A stretch of DNA of 64,000 nt from Sphingomonas natans (lineage in GTDB: Bacteria; Pseudomonadota; Alphaproteobacteria; Sphingomonadales; Sphingomonadaceae): assembly GCF_030546695.1 (NCBI RefSeq), contig NZ_JAUOTP010000007.1, positions 1 through 64,000 of the forward strand. Reading direction: 5' to 3'. The position numbers were made by a program, and so were the translations under genes. The notes under the pieces were generated by a model. The model had not been told where the DNA came from. It saw only the letters and a program-made list of their open reading frames with translations, and searched no databases. Positions 27,931 through 36,040 of this stretch are shown in pieces; position 1 is the stretch's first letter; each line of letters opens with the position of its first letter.

Positions 27931-28608
27931 GTGACAGTGACGTGGAAGTGGGCGGCCGCGGCCGCCATCGTGATGACGACATCGGCCATGGCGGCGACAC
28001 CCCGCGAACTTCTGGTGCAAGCGGCGTTCCAGACGACGAACAAGGATCAGGCGCTGGCGCTCGTCGGCCAAGCGATTGCAGGCGCCGAAGCGGGGCTGCT
28101 CGCCAATCCACGCGACAAGGAAGCCTTCTTTCAAAATGCAATGGGCACCGGCTACCGCGCCAAGCTGACGCGCAAGCCGGCAGACGCCAAGGCGGCGCGC
28201 AAGATGCTCGAACAATATGTGACGCAATTTCCGCGCGATCCCGAGGCGCAGCTCGCGATCGGCGGCTGGCATCTCGATGCGATCGCGGCCGGCTTCCTCG
28301 CCACGACCGTGCTCGGCGCGAAGAAGGATGCCGGCGTCGCCGGTGTCGATCGTTCGGTGGCGCTGGGCGGCGACCGCGCCTTCTTCAAGGGCTTCGCGGC
28401 GATGATGCACATCCGCCTCGATCCCAAGAATGTCGCGCTCGCGCGCAGCCTCGCCGAGCAGGCGGCGCGCGGCGCGACGCCGACGCCGCTGGATCGCCTC
28501 GCCAAGCGCGATGCCGAGGCTCTGCTGATCCCGCTGCGCGCGGGCGACGGCAAGGCGGCGGCACAGCTCTCGCACAAGCTGTTGCCGTTCGGGCGTCTCG
28601 AGGACTGA
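27931..28608 (+). CDS. Exported helical (TPR-like) protein of unknown function
   Basis: Hypothetical secreted protein, 225 aa from the GTG at 27931. An AAGGA ribosome binding site sits 10 nt upstream, and the start leads directly into a signal peptide (TVTWKWAAAAAIVMTTSAMA). An in-frame ATG at 27880 is the alternative. The mature part is helical with paired-helix spacing like tetratricopeptide repeats (LLANPRDKEAFFQNAMG, FPRDPEAQLAIGGWHLD, LDPKNVALARSLAEQAA). No catalytic motif was recognised. It follows pccA by 80 bp and may be read from the same transcript, but nothing ties it to propionate metabolism. Confidence 0.6.
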   Translation: MTVTWKWAAAAAIVMTTSAMAATPRELLVQAAFQTTNKDQALALVGQAIAGAEAGLLANPRDKEAFFQNAMGTGYRAKLTRKPADAKAARKMLEQYVTQFPRDPEAQLAIGGWHLDAIAAGFLATTVLGAKKDAGVAGVDRSVALGGDRAFFKGFAAMMHIRLDPKNVALARSLAEQAARGATPTPLDRLAKRDAEALLIPLRAGDGKAAAQLSHKLLPFGRLED

Positions 28609-28615
28609 CGCACTC

Positions 28616-28713
28616 GTCATCCTGAACTTGTTTCAGGATCCAAGGCCCGTTGTTTCAACCGGCGCTCGGGTGACGAGGTCGGTTCATGGATCCTGAAACA
28701 AGTTCAGGATGAC
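28616..28713. repeat. Family-A paired palindromic repeat (A2)
   Basis: GTCATCCTGAACTTGTTTCA followed by GGATCC on the left, mirrored by GGATCCTGAAACAAGTTCAG and GATGAC on the right, 98 bp in all. It lies between the convergent TPR-like and RcnB-like genes. Confidence 0.88.
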
Positions 28714-28798
28714 AGCGGCCACGAAAAAGCCCGGACGGTTTCCCGCCCGGGCCTTCCCCTCACGCTACGCTACGCGAAACAGGTGATCCGGGGCCGGA

Positions 28799-29272
28799 TC
28801 AAAAGAAGAAGCGGTTATAGACCGTGACCGCGCGCCCGGTGCGGATGTCGACGAGCACGACATCGTTGCCGTAGCGGATCCAGCGGCGGCCATAAGCGGC
28901 GGCCGGCAGGCGATAACGATACGGATCGACCCAGTAGCGCCGGTCATAATAGCTGTTGTTGAAGCGATAGCCGGGCGCGATCGAGCGATAGGCATAGCCG
29001 CGCGGGCCGACATAGGCCGGACCGCGGAACACGTTCGGATTGCCGCGGCGATAATCCTGCCAGTCGCCGCGATATTCCTGCCGCGCCTCGCGCACGTCGC
29101 GCTGCTGGTCGCGGATCTCGCGCGGGTCCGCGCCGTTGCGCACCGCGCGGCGCACGTCGCGCTGCTCCTCGCGGATATCCTGGCGATCGTTCCGCAATTC
29201 GCGGTTCTGCGCCGTGGCGACGGTGGGCATCAGGGTCGCCGCCATCAGGCCGGCAATGATGAAGTTACGCAT
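28799..29272 (-). CDS. RcnB-family periplasmic protein (copy 1)
   Basis: Small exported protein of 157 aa with signal peptide MRNFIIAGLMAATLMPTVATA. An Arg/Asp/Gln-rich helical stretch (NDRQDIREEQRDVRRAV) precedes a C-terminal RcnB domain: Tyr/Arg-rich, ending RWIRYGNDVVLVDIRTG. RcnB of E. coli affects nickel/cobalt homeostasis in the periplasm, but the many alphaproteobacterial paralogues have no known function. It is second of a tandem pair with the gene at 29343. Confidence 0.8.
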   Translation of the reverse strand: MRNFIIAGLMAATLMPTVATAQNRELRNDRQDIREEQRDVRRAVRNGADPREIRDQQRDVREARQEYRGDWQDYRRGNPNVFRGPAYVGPRGYAYRSIAPGYRFNNSYYDRRYWVDPYRYRLPAAAYGRRWIRYGNDVVLVDIRTGRAVTVYNRFFF

Positions 29273-29294
29273 CTCTCACTCCTCTCTTTTGGGA

Positions 29295-29319
29295 CCGGCG
29301 GCAGGTGAGCGGCCGCCGG
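29295..29319. other. Intercistronic hairpin between RcnB paralogues
   Basis: CCGGCGGC and GCCGCCGG are perfect 8-bp arms around a 9-nt loop in the 70-bp gap. A second small inverted repeat GTCACTGGTGAC follows at 29328-29339. There is no T-tract, so this is more likely a processing or attenuation structure than a full terminator. Confidence 0.4.
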
Positions 29320-29342
29320 CGTCGCGGGTCACTGGTGACGGA

Positions 29343-30083
29343 TCACCAGAAGAAGCCCGGGATCGAATCGACGACGCGTCCGGTGCGGACATCGATCAGC
29401 AGCACGTCGTCATAATAGCGGACCCAGCGATACGGGCCGTAAGCGGGGGGCAGGCGATAGGCATAGGGGTCATCCAGCCAGTAGCTCTGGCCCCACAGCA
29501 AGCTCGGCAACACCGCGCCGATCGAGAAGCGGCGATAGCCGTAGCTCCAGCCGCGCGGCGCGGCGTAGCGCCCGGCGCGGAACTGGCCGCGATTGGAGTC
29601 GCGATAGCCGCGCCAGTCGTAGCGCTGGTCCTGCCGCCAATTGCCGCCGACCCAGCGATTGTCGCCGCGGCCATTGTTGTCGAAGCGGCGATTGTCGCTG
29701 AAGCCGCGCCCGTCGTTGCGCCGCGGATCATAGCCGCGGTTGCCGCCATCGCGGCGATCGTCGCCGCGCGCCTGGGGCGAACCGGCGCCATTGCGATACT
29801 GGCCACGGTCGCGATTATTGTCCTGCCCGTTGTTCTGGGCCACGCGGTCGGGGCGCTGCGTCTGATCGGGACGCTGGGCCTGTTGCGGTTGCTCGGCGCG
29901 CTGTGCCTGGGCGGCGGCGTAAGCGTCGGGGCCGCGGCCGCCGGCGAAACCGCGACCGCCCTCGGCGGCGCGATTCTGATTGCCCTGGCGATCCGCATCG
30001 TCCGGGCCGCGCTGCGCGATCGCCATCGCCGGCAGGCTGACACCGACCGAGGCGGCGAGAAGCAGCTTTGCGATCGTCTTCAT
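29343..30083 (-). CDS. RcnB-family protein with long Gln/Asn/Arg/Gly-rich spacer (copy 2)
   Basis: Exported protein of 246 aa with signal peptide MKTIAKLLLAASVGVSLPAMA. Residues about 25-170 are low complexity: Gln/Arg/Pro repeats (AEQPQQAQRPDQTQRPDRV), then Asn/Arg/Asp/Gly-rich sequence. The C-terminal RcnB domain (YRLPPAYGPYRWVRYYDDVL, LIDVRTGRVVDSI) parallels that of the neighbouring paralogue. The disordered spacer is much longer than in copy 1. Probably periplasmic or envelope associated; function unknown. Confidence 0.8.
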   Translation of the reverse strand: MKTIAKLLLAASVGVSLPAMAIAQRGPDDADRQGNQNRAAEGGRGFAGGRGPDAYAAAQAQRAEQPQQAQRPDQTQRPDRVAQNNGQDNNRDRGQYRNGAGSPQARGDDRRDGGNRGYDPRRNDGRGFSDNRRFDNNGRGDNRWVGGNWRQDQRYDWRGYRDSNRGQFRAGRYAAPRGWSYGYRRFSIGAVLPSLLWGQSYWLDDPYAYRLPPAYGPYRWVRYYDDVLLIDVRTGRVVDSIPGFFW

Positions 30084-30238
30084 CGTCCCAAACTCCTGGC
30101 GCTGCCGGCCGATCGCCGGAAGCTTGGGAGATGGTTTGGGCGAGTCGCCGTGAGCGGTTGCTGAATCCGTCCGTCAGCGTGCAGACAGGTTCATGAACGG
30201 GCCAGAAAGCTTCGCGGCTCGCGTCTTTCCGACCGAAA

Positions 30239-30787
30239 TCAGCGTGGGCGCGGGCCCGGTGAAAGCGCCGGAACCGCCGCGGCGGCATCGGCCGGATCTA
30301 TCTTCGGCGGGGGCGCCGCGGCGATCGGCTCGCCGCCTGCCGCCATCTCTCCTGCCCGGCGGATCGCGGCGCGGATGCGCGGGTAGGTGCCGCAGCGACA
30401 GAGGTTGGTGATCGATTCGTCGATCTGGTCGTCGGTCGGGCTCGGCGTCTTGGCGAGCAGGGCCGCCGCCGCCATGATCATCCCCGACTGGCAATAGCCG
30501 CACTGCGGGACCTGGGCTGCGACCCACGCCTGCTGGACGGGATGGCTGCGGTCGCTCGTCAGCCCCTCGATCGTCGTGACGAAGCTGCCTTCGATCGCGC
30601 CGATCGTCACCTGACATGAACGGCGGGCAACGCCATCGACATGCACCGTGCAGGCGCCGCACTGTCCGGCGCCGCAGCCATATTTGGTGCCGGTCAGATT
30701 CGAGGCGTCGCGCAGCGCCCACAGCAAGGGAGTCGCGGGGTCCATCTTGTAGTGGACCGGATTGCCGTTGACGGTGAAGCTGGTCAT
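30239..30787 (-). CDS. 2Fe-2S subunit of a molybdenum hydroxylase (IorA-like), orphan
   Basis: Small subunit of xanthine-oxidase-family enzymes such as isoquinoline 1-oxidoreductase; 182 aa. The plant-type 2Fe-2S cluster motif is CGAGQCGAC and the second cluster is held by CGYCQSG and CRCGTY. The ATG at 30787 (MTSFTVNGNPVHYKMD) matches the family start. The C-terminus has an Ala/Pro-rich tail after GEMAAGGEP. The molybdopterin large subunit that would be its partner is not adjacent on either side, so it is either orphaned or works with a subunit encoded elsewhere. Confidence 0.87.
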   Translation of the reverse strand: MTSFTVNGNPVHYKMDPATPLLWALRDASNLTGTKYGCGAGQCGACTVHVDGVARRSCQVTIGAIEGSFVTTIEGLTSDRSHPVQQAWVAAQVPQCGYCQSGMIMAAAALLAKTPSPTDDQIDESITNLCRCGTYPRIRAAIRRAGEMAAGGEPIAAAPPPKIDPADAAAAVPALSPGPRPR

Positions 30788-30978
30788 CGAGTCCTTATAG
30801 GGTGAGTTTCGGCTCCGCCGAAAGCCGGCTTGCCGGGCCAGCCGGAAGGCTTGAAGACTCACCGTCACGCTGCTAGGGGCGGCGCTTTCCGACGTGGGGC
30901 TATTTGGCCGCGCACGGATTCGCTCAACATTCAGCAAGGCGCCGACGGACGCGTCGGCAACTGGAGATCGTTCGGTTT

Positions 30979-31185
30979 ATGCAGATCATCGTTCGCGACA
31001 ATAATGTCGATCAGGCGCTGCGCGCGCTCAAGAAGAAGCTGCAGCGCGAGGGCGTCTATCGCGAGATGAAGCTGCGCCGGCATTATGAGAAGCCGTCGGA
31101 GAAGCGTGCGCGCGAGCGCGCCGCCGCGATCCGCCGCGCCCGCAAGCTGGAGCGCAAGCGCGTCGAGCGCGACCAGGCCCGGTAA
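30979..31185 (+). CDS. rpsU: 30S ribosomal protein S21
   Basis: Small basic ribosomal protein, 68 aa, starting [20 protein letters not shown] at 30979, which is the conserved alphaproteobacterial N-terminus. The C-terminus is Arg/Lys/Ala-rich. It is followed after 6 bp by an FKBP isomerase, so the two are probably cotranscribed. Confidence 0.97.
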   Translation: MQIIVRDNNVDQALRALKKKLQREGVYREMKLRRHYEKPSEKRARERAAAIRRARKLERKRVERDQAR

Positions 31186-31191
31186 GGGCTG

Positions 31192-31794
31192 ATGTCCGAG
31201 ATTACGGCGGTTCCGCTGCGCCCGGTCGGCAAGGCCGGCGTCACGACGCTCTGGGCGGGGATCGGCCTGCTGATCGTCGCCGGGATCGGCGGCGCTTATG
31301 CGATGACCCGCGCGCCGGTCATGCTGGCGATGCCGCCCGCCGAGTTCCTGGTGGCGAACGCCCGGCATTCGGGCGTGAAGACCACCGCCTCCGGTCTCGA
31401 ATATGAAGTCTTGAAGAAGGGCGAGGGCGCGACCCCGACGATGGCCGATGCCGCGCTCGTCGAATATAAGGGCAGCCTCACCAGCGGCCAGGTGTTCGAT
31501 GCGTCGAAGCCCGGTCAGCCCGTGCCGATGCAGATCGCGCAGGTCGTCCCCGGTTTCGCCGAGGCGCTGACCTTGATGCCCCGCGGCAGCACATATCGCG
31601 TCTGGATCCCGCCGCAGCTCGGCTATGGCGCGCGCGAGGCCGGCCCGATCCCCGCCAATTCGGTGCTCGTGTTCGATATCACGATGCACGAATTCGCCGC
31701 CGTGCCGCAGCAGAATGCGGAAATGATGAGCGCCCCGCATGCCGACGGCACGCCGGGCACGCCGCCCCCGACGACGGTCCAGCCGGGGATGTGA
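31192..31794 (+). CDS. FKBP-type peptidyl-prolyl cis-trans isomerase, membrane-anchored
   Basis: Protein-folding catalyst of 200 aa. One N-terminal membrane segment (TLWAGIGLLIVAGIGGAYAM) anchors a periplasmic FKBP domain: TASGLEYEVLKKGEG, ALVEYKGSLTSGQVFDAS, QVVPGFAEALTLMPRG, WIPPQLGYGAREAGPIPANS, LVFDITMHEF. A Pro/Thr-rich tail follows. A very stable hairpin directly after the stop codon probably ends transcription. Confidence 0.92.
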   Translation: MSEITAVPLRPVGKAGVTTLWAGIGLLIVAGIGGAYAMTRAPVMLAMPPAEFLVANARHSGVKTTASGLEYEVLKKGEGATPTMADAALVEYKGSLTSGQVFDASKPGQPVPMQIAQVVPGFAEALTLMPRGSTYRVWIPPQLGYGAREAGPIPANSVLVFDITMHEFAAVPQQNAEMMSAPHADGTPGTPPPTTVQPGM

Positions 31795-31796
31795 GC

Positions 31797-31818
31797 AAGC
31801 GGGACTACGGTCCCGCTT
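31797..31818 (+). terminator. Stable UNCG-capped hairpin after the FKBP gene
   Basis: AAGCGGGAC and GTCCCGCTT are perfect 9-bp arms closing a TACG tetraloop (cUACGg type), starting 2 bp after the FKBP stop. There is no T-run, so intrinsic termination strength is uncertain. Confidence 0.6.
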
Positions 31819-31839
31819 GACGCAGTTCGACACGATAAA

Positions 31840-31992
31840 CCGCTCATCCTGAGGAGCTGCTGAGCGTGTCGAAGCAGCGTCTCGAAGGACGGTCGCGACG
31901 CTGCGGCTCCTTCGAGACGGGCCCCTTCGACGCCGCCTGCGGCGTCGCTCAGGACATGCTTCGCCAAGCTCAGTCCCTCCTCAGGATGAGCG
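31840..31992. repeat. Family-C variant paired inverted repeat (C6)
   Basis: Outer arms CCGCTCATCCTGAGGAG and CTCCTCAGGATGAGCGG enclose GTCGAAGCAGCGTCTCGAAGG, CTTCGAGACGGGCCCCTTCG and the GACGCCGCCTGCGGCGTC palindrome. It lies between the convergent FKBP and AI-2E-type genes. Confidence 0.85.
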
Positions 31993-31999
31993 GTAATGC

Positions 32000-33073
32000 T
32001 TAGGCAGCCTCCGTCTCGCTCGCCGCATCCGCCTTCAGCGCCGAGCTCTTCTCGAGCAGCACCTTGATCATCGCCACGATCGGATCGGCGAGCGCGAGGC
32101 CCAATATCCCGAACAGAGCCCCGAACAGGAGCTGGCACCCTAGCACTAACGCCGGCGGCAGATCTACGGAGCGCCGCGCCACCATCGGCACAATCACATA
32201 GCCGTCGAACATCTGCACCGTCGCATAGACGATGATCGCCCAGATGCCGGTATCGGTCCCCGCCGAGAAGCCGACGAGCACGATCAGCAGGCCCGAGACG
32301 ATCGCGCCGATATTGGGCAGGAAGGCGAGCAGTCCGGTCAGGATGCCGAGCAGGGTCGCCATCGGCACGCCGACGATCTCCAGCGCGATCGCGACGAACA
32401 CGCCCTCCACCGTCATGCCGAGCAGCCTTCCCGCCATCAGCCGGCGCAGCGTGTGCCCCATCTCCTTGGTCGTCTCGTAGAAGCTCGCGCGCTTCTCGAT
32501 CGGCAGCATCCAGGCGATGCCGCGTTCGTAGAGCCGCGGCTCCATCGCGATGAACAGGCCGAGCACGAGGATCATCGCCATGCTGGAGAGTGCGCCGAGC
32601 GCGGTGCCGAGCGCGGCGGTGACCTTGCCGAACGATCCCATCAACTGCTGGCCGATCTGGCCGACGCCCGATCCGGCGGGAATGAAGCCACGCTGGTGCG
32701 CCCAGCCCATCCAGCTCTGGATCTGGCCCAATATGGTGGCCTGCAGCGTCTGCGCCTGCGCGGTGATCTGCGCGCCGGCGAAGAACAGGAAGCCGATCAG
32801 CGCCGCGACGACGAGCGTGGCGACGATCGCGAGCCGCCAGCCACGTCCGATCGGCAGGACCCGCCCGAGCAGCCGCACGCCGCCGTCCAGCATCTGCGAG
32901 ACGACGATCCCGCCGATGATCAGCAGCAGCGGCTCCGACAGGAACCACAGGAGCAGCACCGCGACGACGACGCTGACCCAGACGATCGCGCGCTTCAGCT
33001 CGCGCCCGGTCAGCGGATCGCTATTGTCGGCGGGGCCGGGGGCTTCCGTGCGCGCGGCGGCCGCGTCGCTCAC
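32000..33073 (-). CDS. AI-2E family (PerM/YdiK) permease
   Basis: Polytopic inner-membrane protein of 357 aa with the AI-2E transporter family pattern. There are N-terminal helix pairs (IVWVSVVVAVLLLWFLSEPLLLIIGGIVVSQML), a soluble amphipathic region (LRRLMAGRLLGMTVEGVFVAIALEI) and C-terminal helices with LPNIGAIVSGLLIVLVGF and FDGYVIVPMVARRSVDLPP. Family members export diverse small molecules; quorum-signal transport should not be assumed. The start overlaps the lepB stop by 4 bp, so it is coupled to signal peptidase I. Confidence 0.87.
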   Translation of the reverse strand: MSDAAAARTEAPGPADNSDPLTGRELKRAIVWVSVVVAVLLLWFLSEPLLLIIGGIVVSQMLDGGVRLLGRVLPIGRGWRLAIVATLVVAALIGFLFFAGAQITAQAQTLQATILGQIQSWMGWAHQRGFIPAGSGVGQIGQQLMGSFGKVTAALGTALGALSSMAMILVLGLFIAMEPRLYERGIAWMLPIEKRASFYETTKEMGHTLRRLMAGRLLGMTVEGVFVAIALEIVGVPMATLLGILTGLLAFLPNIGAIVSGLLIVLVGFSAGTDTGIWAIIVYATVQMFDGYVIVPMVARRSVDLPPALVLGCQLLFGALFGILGLALADPIVAMIKVLLEKSSALKADAASETEAA

Positions 33074-33957
33074 TTGGCCGCGGCGGTTTTGGTGGGATGC
33101 AGGTTGATGCCTGCGCGGCCGCCGCGCAGCGCGCTGAACCAGGTCAGCGGATTCCAGATCTGCGTCGTGCCGTCATAGGAGAAGGTGATGAAATCGGCGC
33201 GCCCGCCCAGATTCTCCCACGCGATCGGCCCGCCCAGGCCCAGCTGCCACGTCTCGTAGCGGCTGTCCGCGCTCTCGTCGCGATTGTCGCCCATCACGAA
33301 CACATGATCCTTGGGCACCGTGACCGGGCCGTAATCGTCGCCGGTGCCGGGCTGGTAGCCGAAATCGACCGTGTCGTAGGTCACGCCGTTGGGCAACGTC
33401 TCGCGGAAGATCGGCAGCTCGCAATAGTCCTTGCCGTCCGGCCCGGTCTTGCGCGCCTCGGATTCGAGCGGCGAGTTGCAGGGGACGTTCGCATCGATCG
33501 GCAGCATCTTCACGCCCATGTCGACGCGCTTCACCGGCGTGCCGTTGAGCGAGAGGATCCCGCGATTCACCTCGATCGTGTCGCCCGGCAGGCCGATCAC
33601 GCGCTTGATATAATCGCTATTCTCGGTCGGCGGCTTCAGGATCACGACGTCGCCGCGCACCGGCATCCGCCCGAAGATCCGGCCCTTCATGAAGGGCAGG
33701 ACGTGGAAGGAGGGCGAGACGTAGGACCAGCCATAGGGATATTTGGTCACGATCAGCCGATCGCCCTTGATGAGCGTCGGCATCATCGATTCGCTGGGGA
33801 TGTAGAAGGGCTTGGCGATGAAGCTCCACACCGCGAGCACGCCCAGCACCAGCCAGACGATGCCCTTGAGCTCGGCCCACCAGTCGGTCTTCTTCGGCTC
33901 CGGCTTCGCCTTGATGACGGGGGCCGGGGCGGCGAGATCGGGGGTCGTGTCGCTCAA
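33070..33957 (-). CDS. lepB: Signal peptidase I
   Basis: Membrane serine protease that removes Sec and Tat signal peptides; 295 aa. One N-terminal transmembrane helix (GIVWLVLGVLAVWSFIAK) is followed by the catalytic Ser in PSESMMPTL (Ser 57) and the general-base Lys in DYIKRVIGLPGD (Lys 118). The GDNRDESADSRYE box comes later. It follows acpS by 32 bp. In many alphaproteobacteria rnc and era come next; here the AI-2E permease does. Confidence 0.96.
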   Translation of the reverse strand: MSDTTPDLAAPAPVIKAKPEPKKTDWWAELKGIVWLVLGVLAVWSFIAKPFYIPSESMMPTLIKGDRLIVTKYPYGWSYVSPSFHVLPFMKGRIFGRMPVRGDVVILKPPTENSDYIKRVIGLPGDTIEVNRGILSLNGTPVKRVDMGVKMLPIDANVPCNSPLESEARKTGPDGKDYCELPIFRETLPNGVTYDTVDFGYQPGTGDDYGPVTVPKDHVFVMGDNRDESADSRYETWQLGLGGPIAWENLGGRADFITFSYDGTTQIWNPLTWFSALRGGRAGINLHPTKTAAAK

Positions 33958-33989
33958 GTGGAGTCCTTAGCCTGGCCTCTTGCCGGCTC

Positions 33990-34391
33990 TTACAGAGGCC
34001 GCGCTTCGAGGATGACGAACGCCTGCGCCCATGGATGGTCGTCGGTGAGCGTCAAATGAATGTGGATCGCGTGGCCCGCAGGGGTCAACGCGTCAAGCCT
34101 CGCCTTCGCTCCGCCCGTGAGCGCGAGCGTAGGCGCGCCCGATGGCAGATTGACGACGCCGATGTCGGCCATGAACACGCCATCGCGAAATCCGGTGCCG
34201 ACCGCCTTCGAGAAGGCCTCCTTGGCGGCGAAGCGTTTGGCATAGGTGCCGGCGCGAGTCAGCGTCCGCCGCTCGGCCTTCTGCCGCTCGATAGCGGTGA
34301 AGACGCGCTGCGTGAAACGCTGGCCGAAGCGATCGAGCGACTGCTGGATCCGCTCGATATTGCACAGGTCCGAGCCGAGCCCGACGATCAT
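33990..34391 (-). CDS. acpS: Holo-[acyl-carrier-protein] synthase
   Basis: Transfers 4'-phosphopantetheine from CoA to acyl carrier protein; 133 aa. The magnesium-binding motif is [12 protein letters not shown] near the N-terminus and [16 protein letters not shown] follows. The ribosome binding site GGGGAGGA, 8 nt before the ATG, is the end of repeat B6. It belongs to the pyrE-pdxJ-acpS-lepB gene string, with B6 wedged between pdxJ and acpS. Confidence 0.95.
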   Translation of the reverse strand: MIVGLGSDLCNIERIQQSLDRFGQRFTQRVFTAIERQKAERRTLTRAGTYAKRFAAKEAFSKAVGTGFRDGVFMADIGVVNLPSGAPTLALTGGAKARLDALTPAGHAIHIHLTLTDDHPWAQAFVILEARPL

Positions 34392-34398
34392 GTCTCAG

Positions 34399-34530
34399 TT
34401 CCTCCCCGGCACGGGGAGGGGGACCGGCCGCAGGCTGGTGGAGGGGGCGTGCGGCGAAGCGCAACGCTGGTGGAGAGCCCCCTCCACCACGCTGCGCGCG
34501 GTCCCCCTCCCCGTACCGGGGAGGAACTGG
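34399..34530. repeat. Family-B paired palindromic repeat (B6)
   Basis: GTTCCTCCCCGGCACGGGGAG on the left and CTCCCCGTACCGGGGAGGAAC on the right, with inner GGTGGAGGGGG and CCCCCTCCACC arms. It separates pdxJ from acpS. Read on the minus strand its left arm ends GGGGAGGAAC, 8 nt before the acpS ATG. Confidence 0.9.
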
Positions 34531-34539
34531 CGCATTCCT

Positions 34540-35268
34540 TCACCGCGCCGCGTCCATCAGTTCGCGCATCCGCCGCACGCTCGCGTCGAGGCCGACGAAG
34601 ATCGCCTCGCCGATCAGGAAGTGCCCGATATTGAGCTCGGCCAGCTGCGGGATCGCCGCGACGGGGAGGACATTGTCGTAGGTCAGGCCATGCCCCGCAT
34701 GCGGCTCGATCCCGTTCTTCGCCGCCAGCGCGGCCGCATCGGCCAAGCGGCGCAGCTCGCGCTCCTGCGCTTCGCCCTCGGCATGCGCATAAGCGCCGGT
34801 ATGGAACTCGACGACGGGTGCGCCCAAATGGATCGCCGCCTCGATCTGGCGGGGATCGGGCTCGATGAACAGGCTCACGCGGATGCCCGCCTCGTTGAGC
34901 CGCGTGATCAGCGGCTGCAGGCGATTATGCTGGCCGGCTGCGTCGAGCCCGCCCTCGGTCGTCACCTCCTCGCGCCGCTCGGGGACGATGCAGGCAGCGT
35001 GGGGGCGATGACGCAGGGCGATCGCGACCATCTCTTCGGTCGCCGCCATCTCGAAATTGAGCGGCAGGGCGATCCCGCCGATCAGCCGGGCGATATCCTC
35101 GTCGATGATGTGGCGGCGATCCTCGCGCAGATGCGCGGTGATCCCGTCGGCGCCGGCCGCCTGCGCGATCTCGGCGGCGCGCAACGGATCGGGCGTCAGC
35201 CCGCCGCGCGCGTTCCGCACCGTCGCGACATGATCGATATTGACGCCGAGGCGGAGCTTGTTGGTCAC
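34540..35268 (-). CDS. pdxJ: Pyridoxine 5'-phosphate synthase
   Basis: Last step of de novo vitamin B6 synthesis (DXP pathway); 242 aa, the normal length. It starts at a GTG ([23 protein letters not shown]) overlapping the pyrE stop by 4 bp. Active-site segments [40 protein letters not shown] and [10 protein letters not shown]-like [12 protein letters not shown] are all present. Confidence 0.96.
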   Translation of the reverse strand: MTNKLRLGVNIDHVATVRNARGGLTPDPLRAAEIAQAAGADGITAHLREDRRHIIDEDIARLIGGIALPLNFEMAATEEMVAIALRHRPHAACIVPERREEVTTEGGLDAAGQHNRLQPLITRLNEAGIRVSLFIEPDPRQIEAAIHLGAPVVEFHTGAYAHAEGEAQERELRRLADAAALAAKNGIEPHAGHGLTYDNVLPVAAIPQLAELNIGHFLIGEAIFVGLDASVRRMRELMDAAR

Positions 35269-35849
35269 GCCGCGGCCCTGCTGCCGGGCTTGATCGCCGG
35301 GATCGCGGCGAGCTCGGGCGGCAGCGCGTCGGCGGCGTAGCTCGGCACGTCGAGCCGGATCAGCGGGAAGAAGGGCACGCCGAGATCGACCTTGCCGTTC
35401 GATCGATCGACGAGGGACGCCGCCGCGATCACGACGCCGCCCGCCGCCTCGATCGCCCTGATCGCCTCGCGCGAGGAAAGCCCGGTGGTGACGACATCCT
35501 CCATCATCAGCACCTTCGCGCCCGGCGCCAGCGCGAAGCCGCGGCGCAGCTCGAACGTCCCCGTCGGCCGCTCGACGAACATTGCGTCCAGCCCCAGCGC
35601 GCGGCCCATCTCGTGCCCCGCGATCACCCCGCCCATCGCCGGCGAGACGACCGCGTCGAGCCGGTCGCGGATCTCGGCGGGGATGCGTGCAGCGAGCGCG
35701 TCGGCCAGGCGGGCGGCGCGCGCCGGGTTCATCAGCACGCGCGCGCATTGCAGGTAGCGTGGGCTGCGCAGGCCCGAGGACAGGATGAAATGCCCCTCCA
35801 GCAGCGCATCCGCCGCGCGGAACTCGGCGATCACCTCGTCTTCGGTCAT
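35265..35849 (-). CDS. pyrE: Orotate phosphoribosyltransferase
   Basis: Pyrimidine biosynthesis enzyme forming OMP from orotate and PRPP; 194 aa. It has [20 protein letters not shown] at the N-terminus and the PRPP motif [14 protein letters not shown]. First gene of the minus-strand operon pyrE-pdxJ-acpS-lepB. The 190-bp region to its right is shared with the divergent cox operon. Confidence 0.96.
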   Translation of the reverse strand: MTEDEVIAEFRAADALLEGHFILSSGLRSPRYLQCARVLMNPARAARLADALAARIPAEIRDRLDAVVSPAMGGVIAGHEMGRALGLDAMFVERPTGTFELRRGFALAPGAKVLMMEDVVTTGLSSREAIRAIEAAGGVVIAAASLVDRSNGKVDLGVPFFPLIRLDVPSYAADALPPELAAIPAIKPGSRAAA

Positions 35850-35932
35850 GCATGGTCTCCTCAGGGCGCGCTGCGGCGGCCCGGCAGATAGACGCAGCCT
35901 AACCCCCCTTCAACAGCTTGCATTTCACCTCT

Positions 35933-35942
35933 AACACGTGTT
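35933..35942. promoter_or_regulatory. 10-bp palindrome in the pyrE/coxB divergent control region
   Basis: AACACGTGTT lies in the 190-bp region between pyrE (minus) and coxB (plus), just after an AT-richer stretch CAGCTTGCATTTCACCTCT. It could be a regulator site; no other feature was recognised in this gap. Confidence 0.25.
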
Positions 35943-36040
35943 GAGACGAGGCCGACCGGCCGGAGCCGCGTGGGCCGCATGGCCTGCACGAAACTTCGGT
36001 TTCGCCGCCTCGCCTTGGCGCCACGGGGGGAACGACCAGA

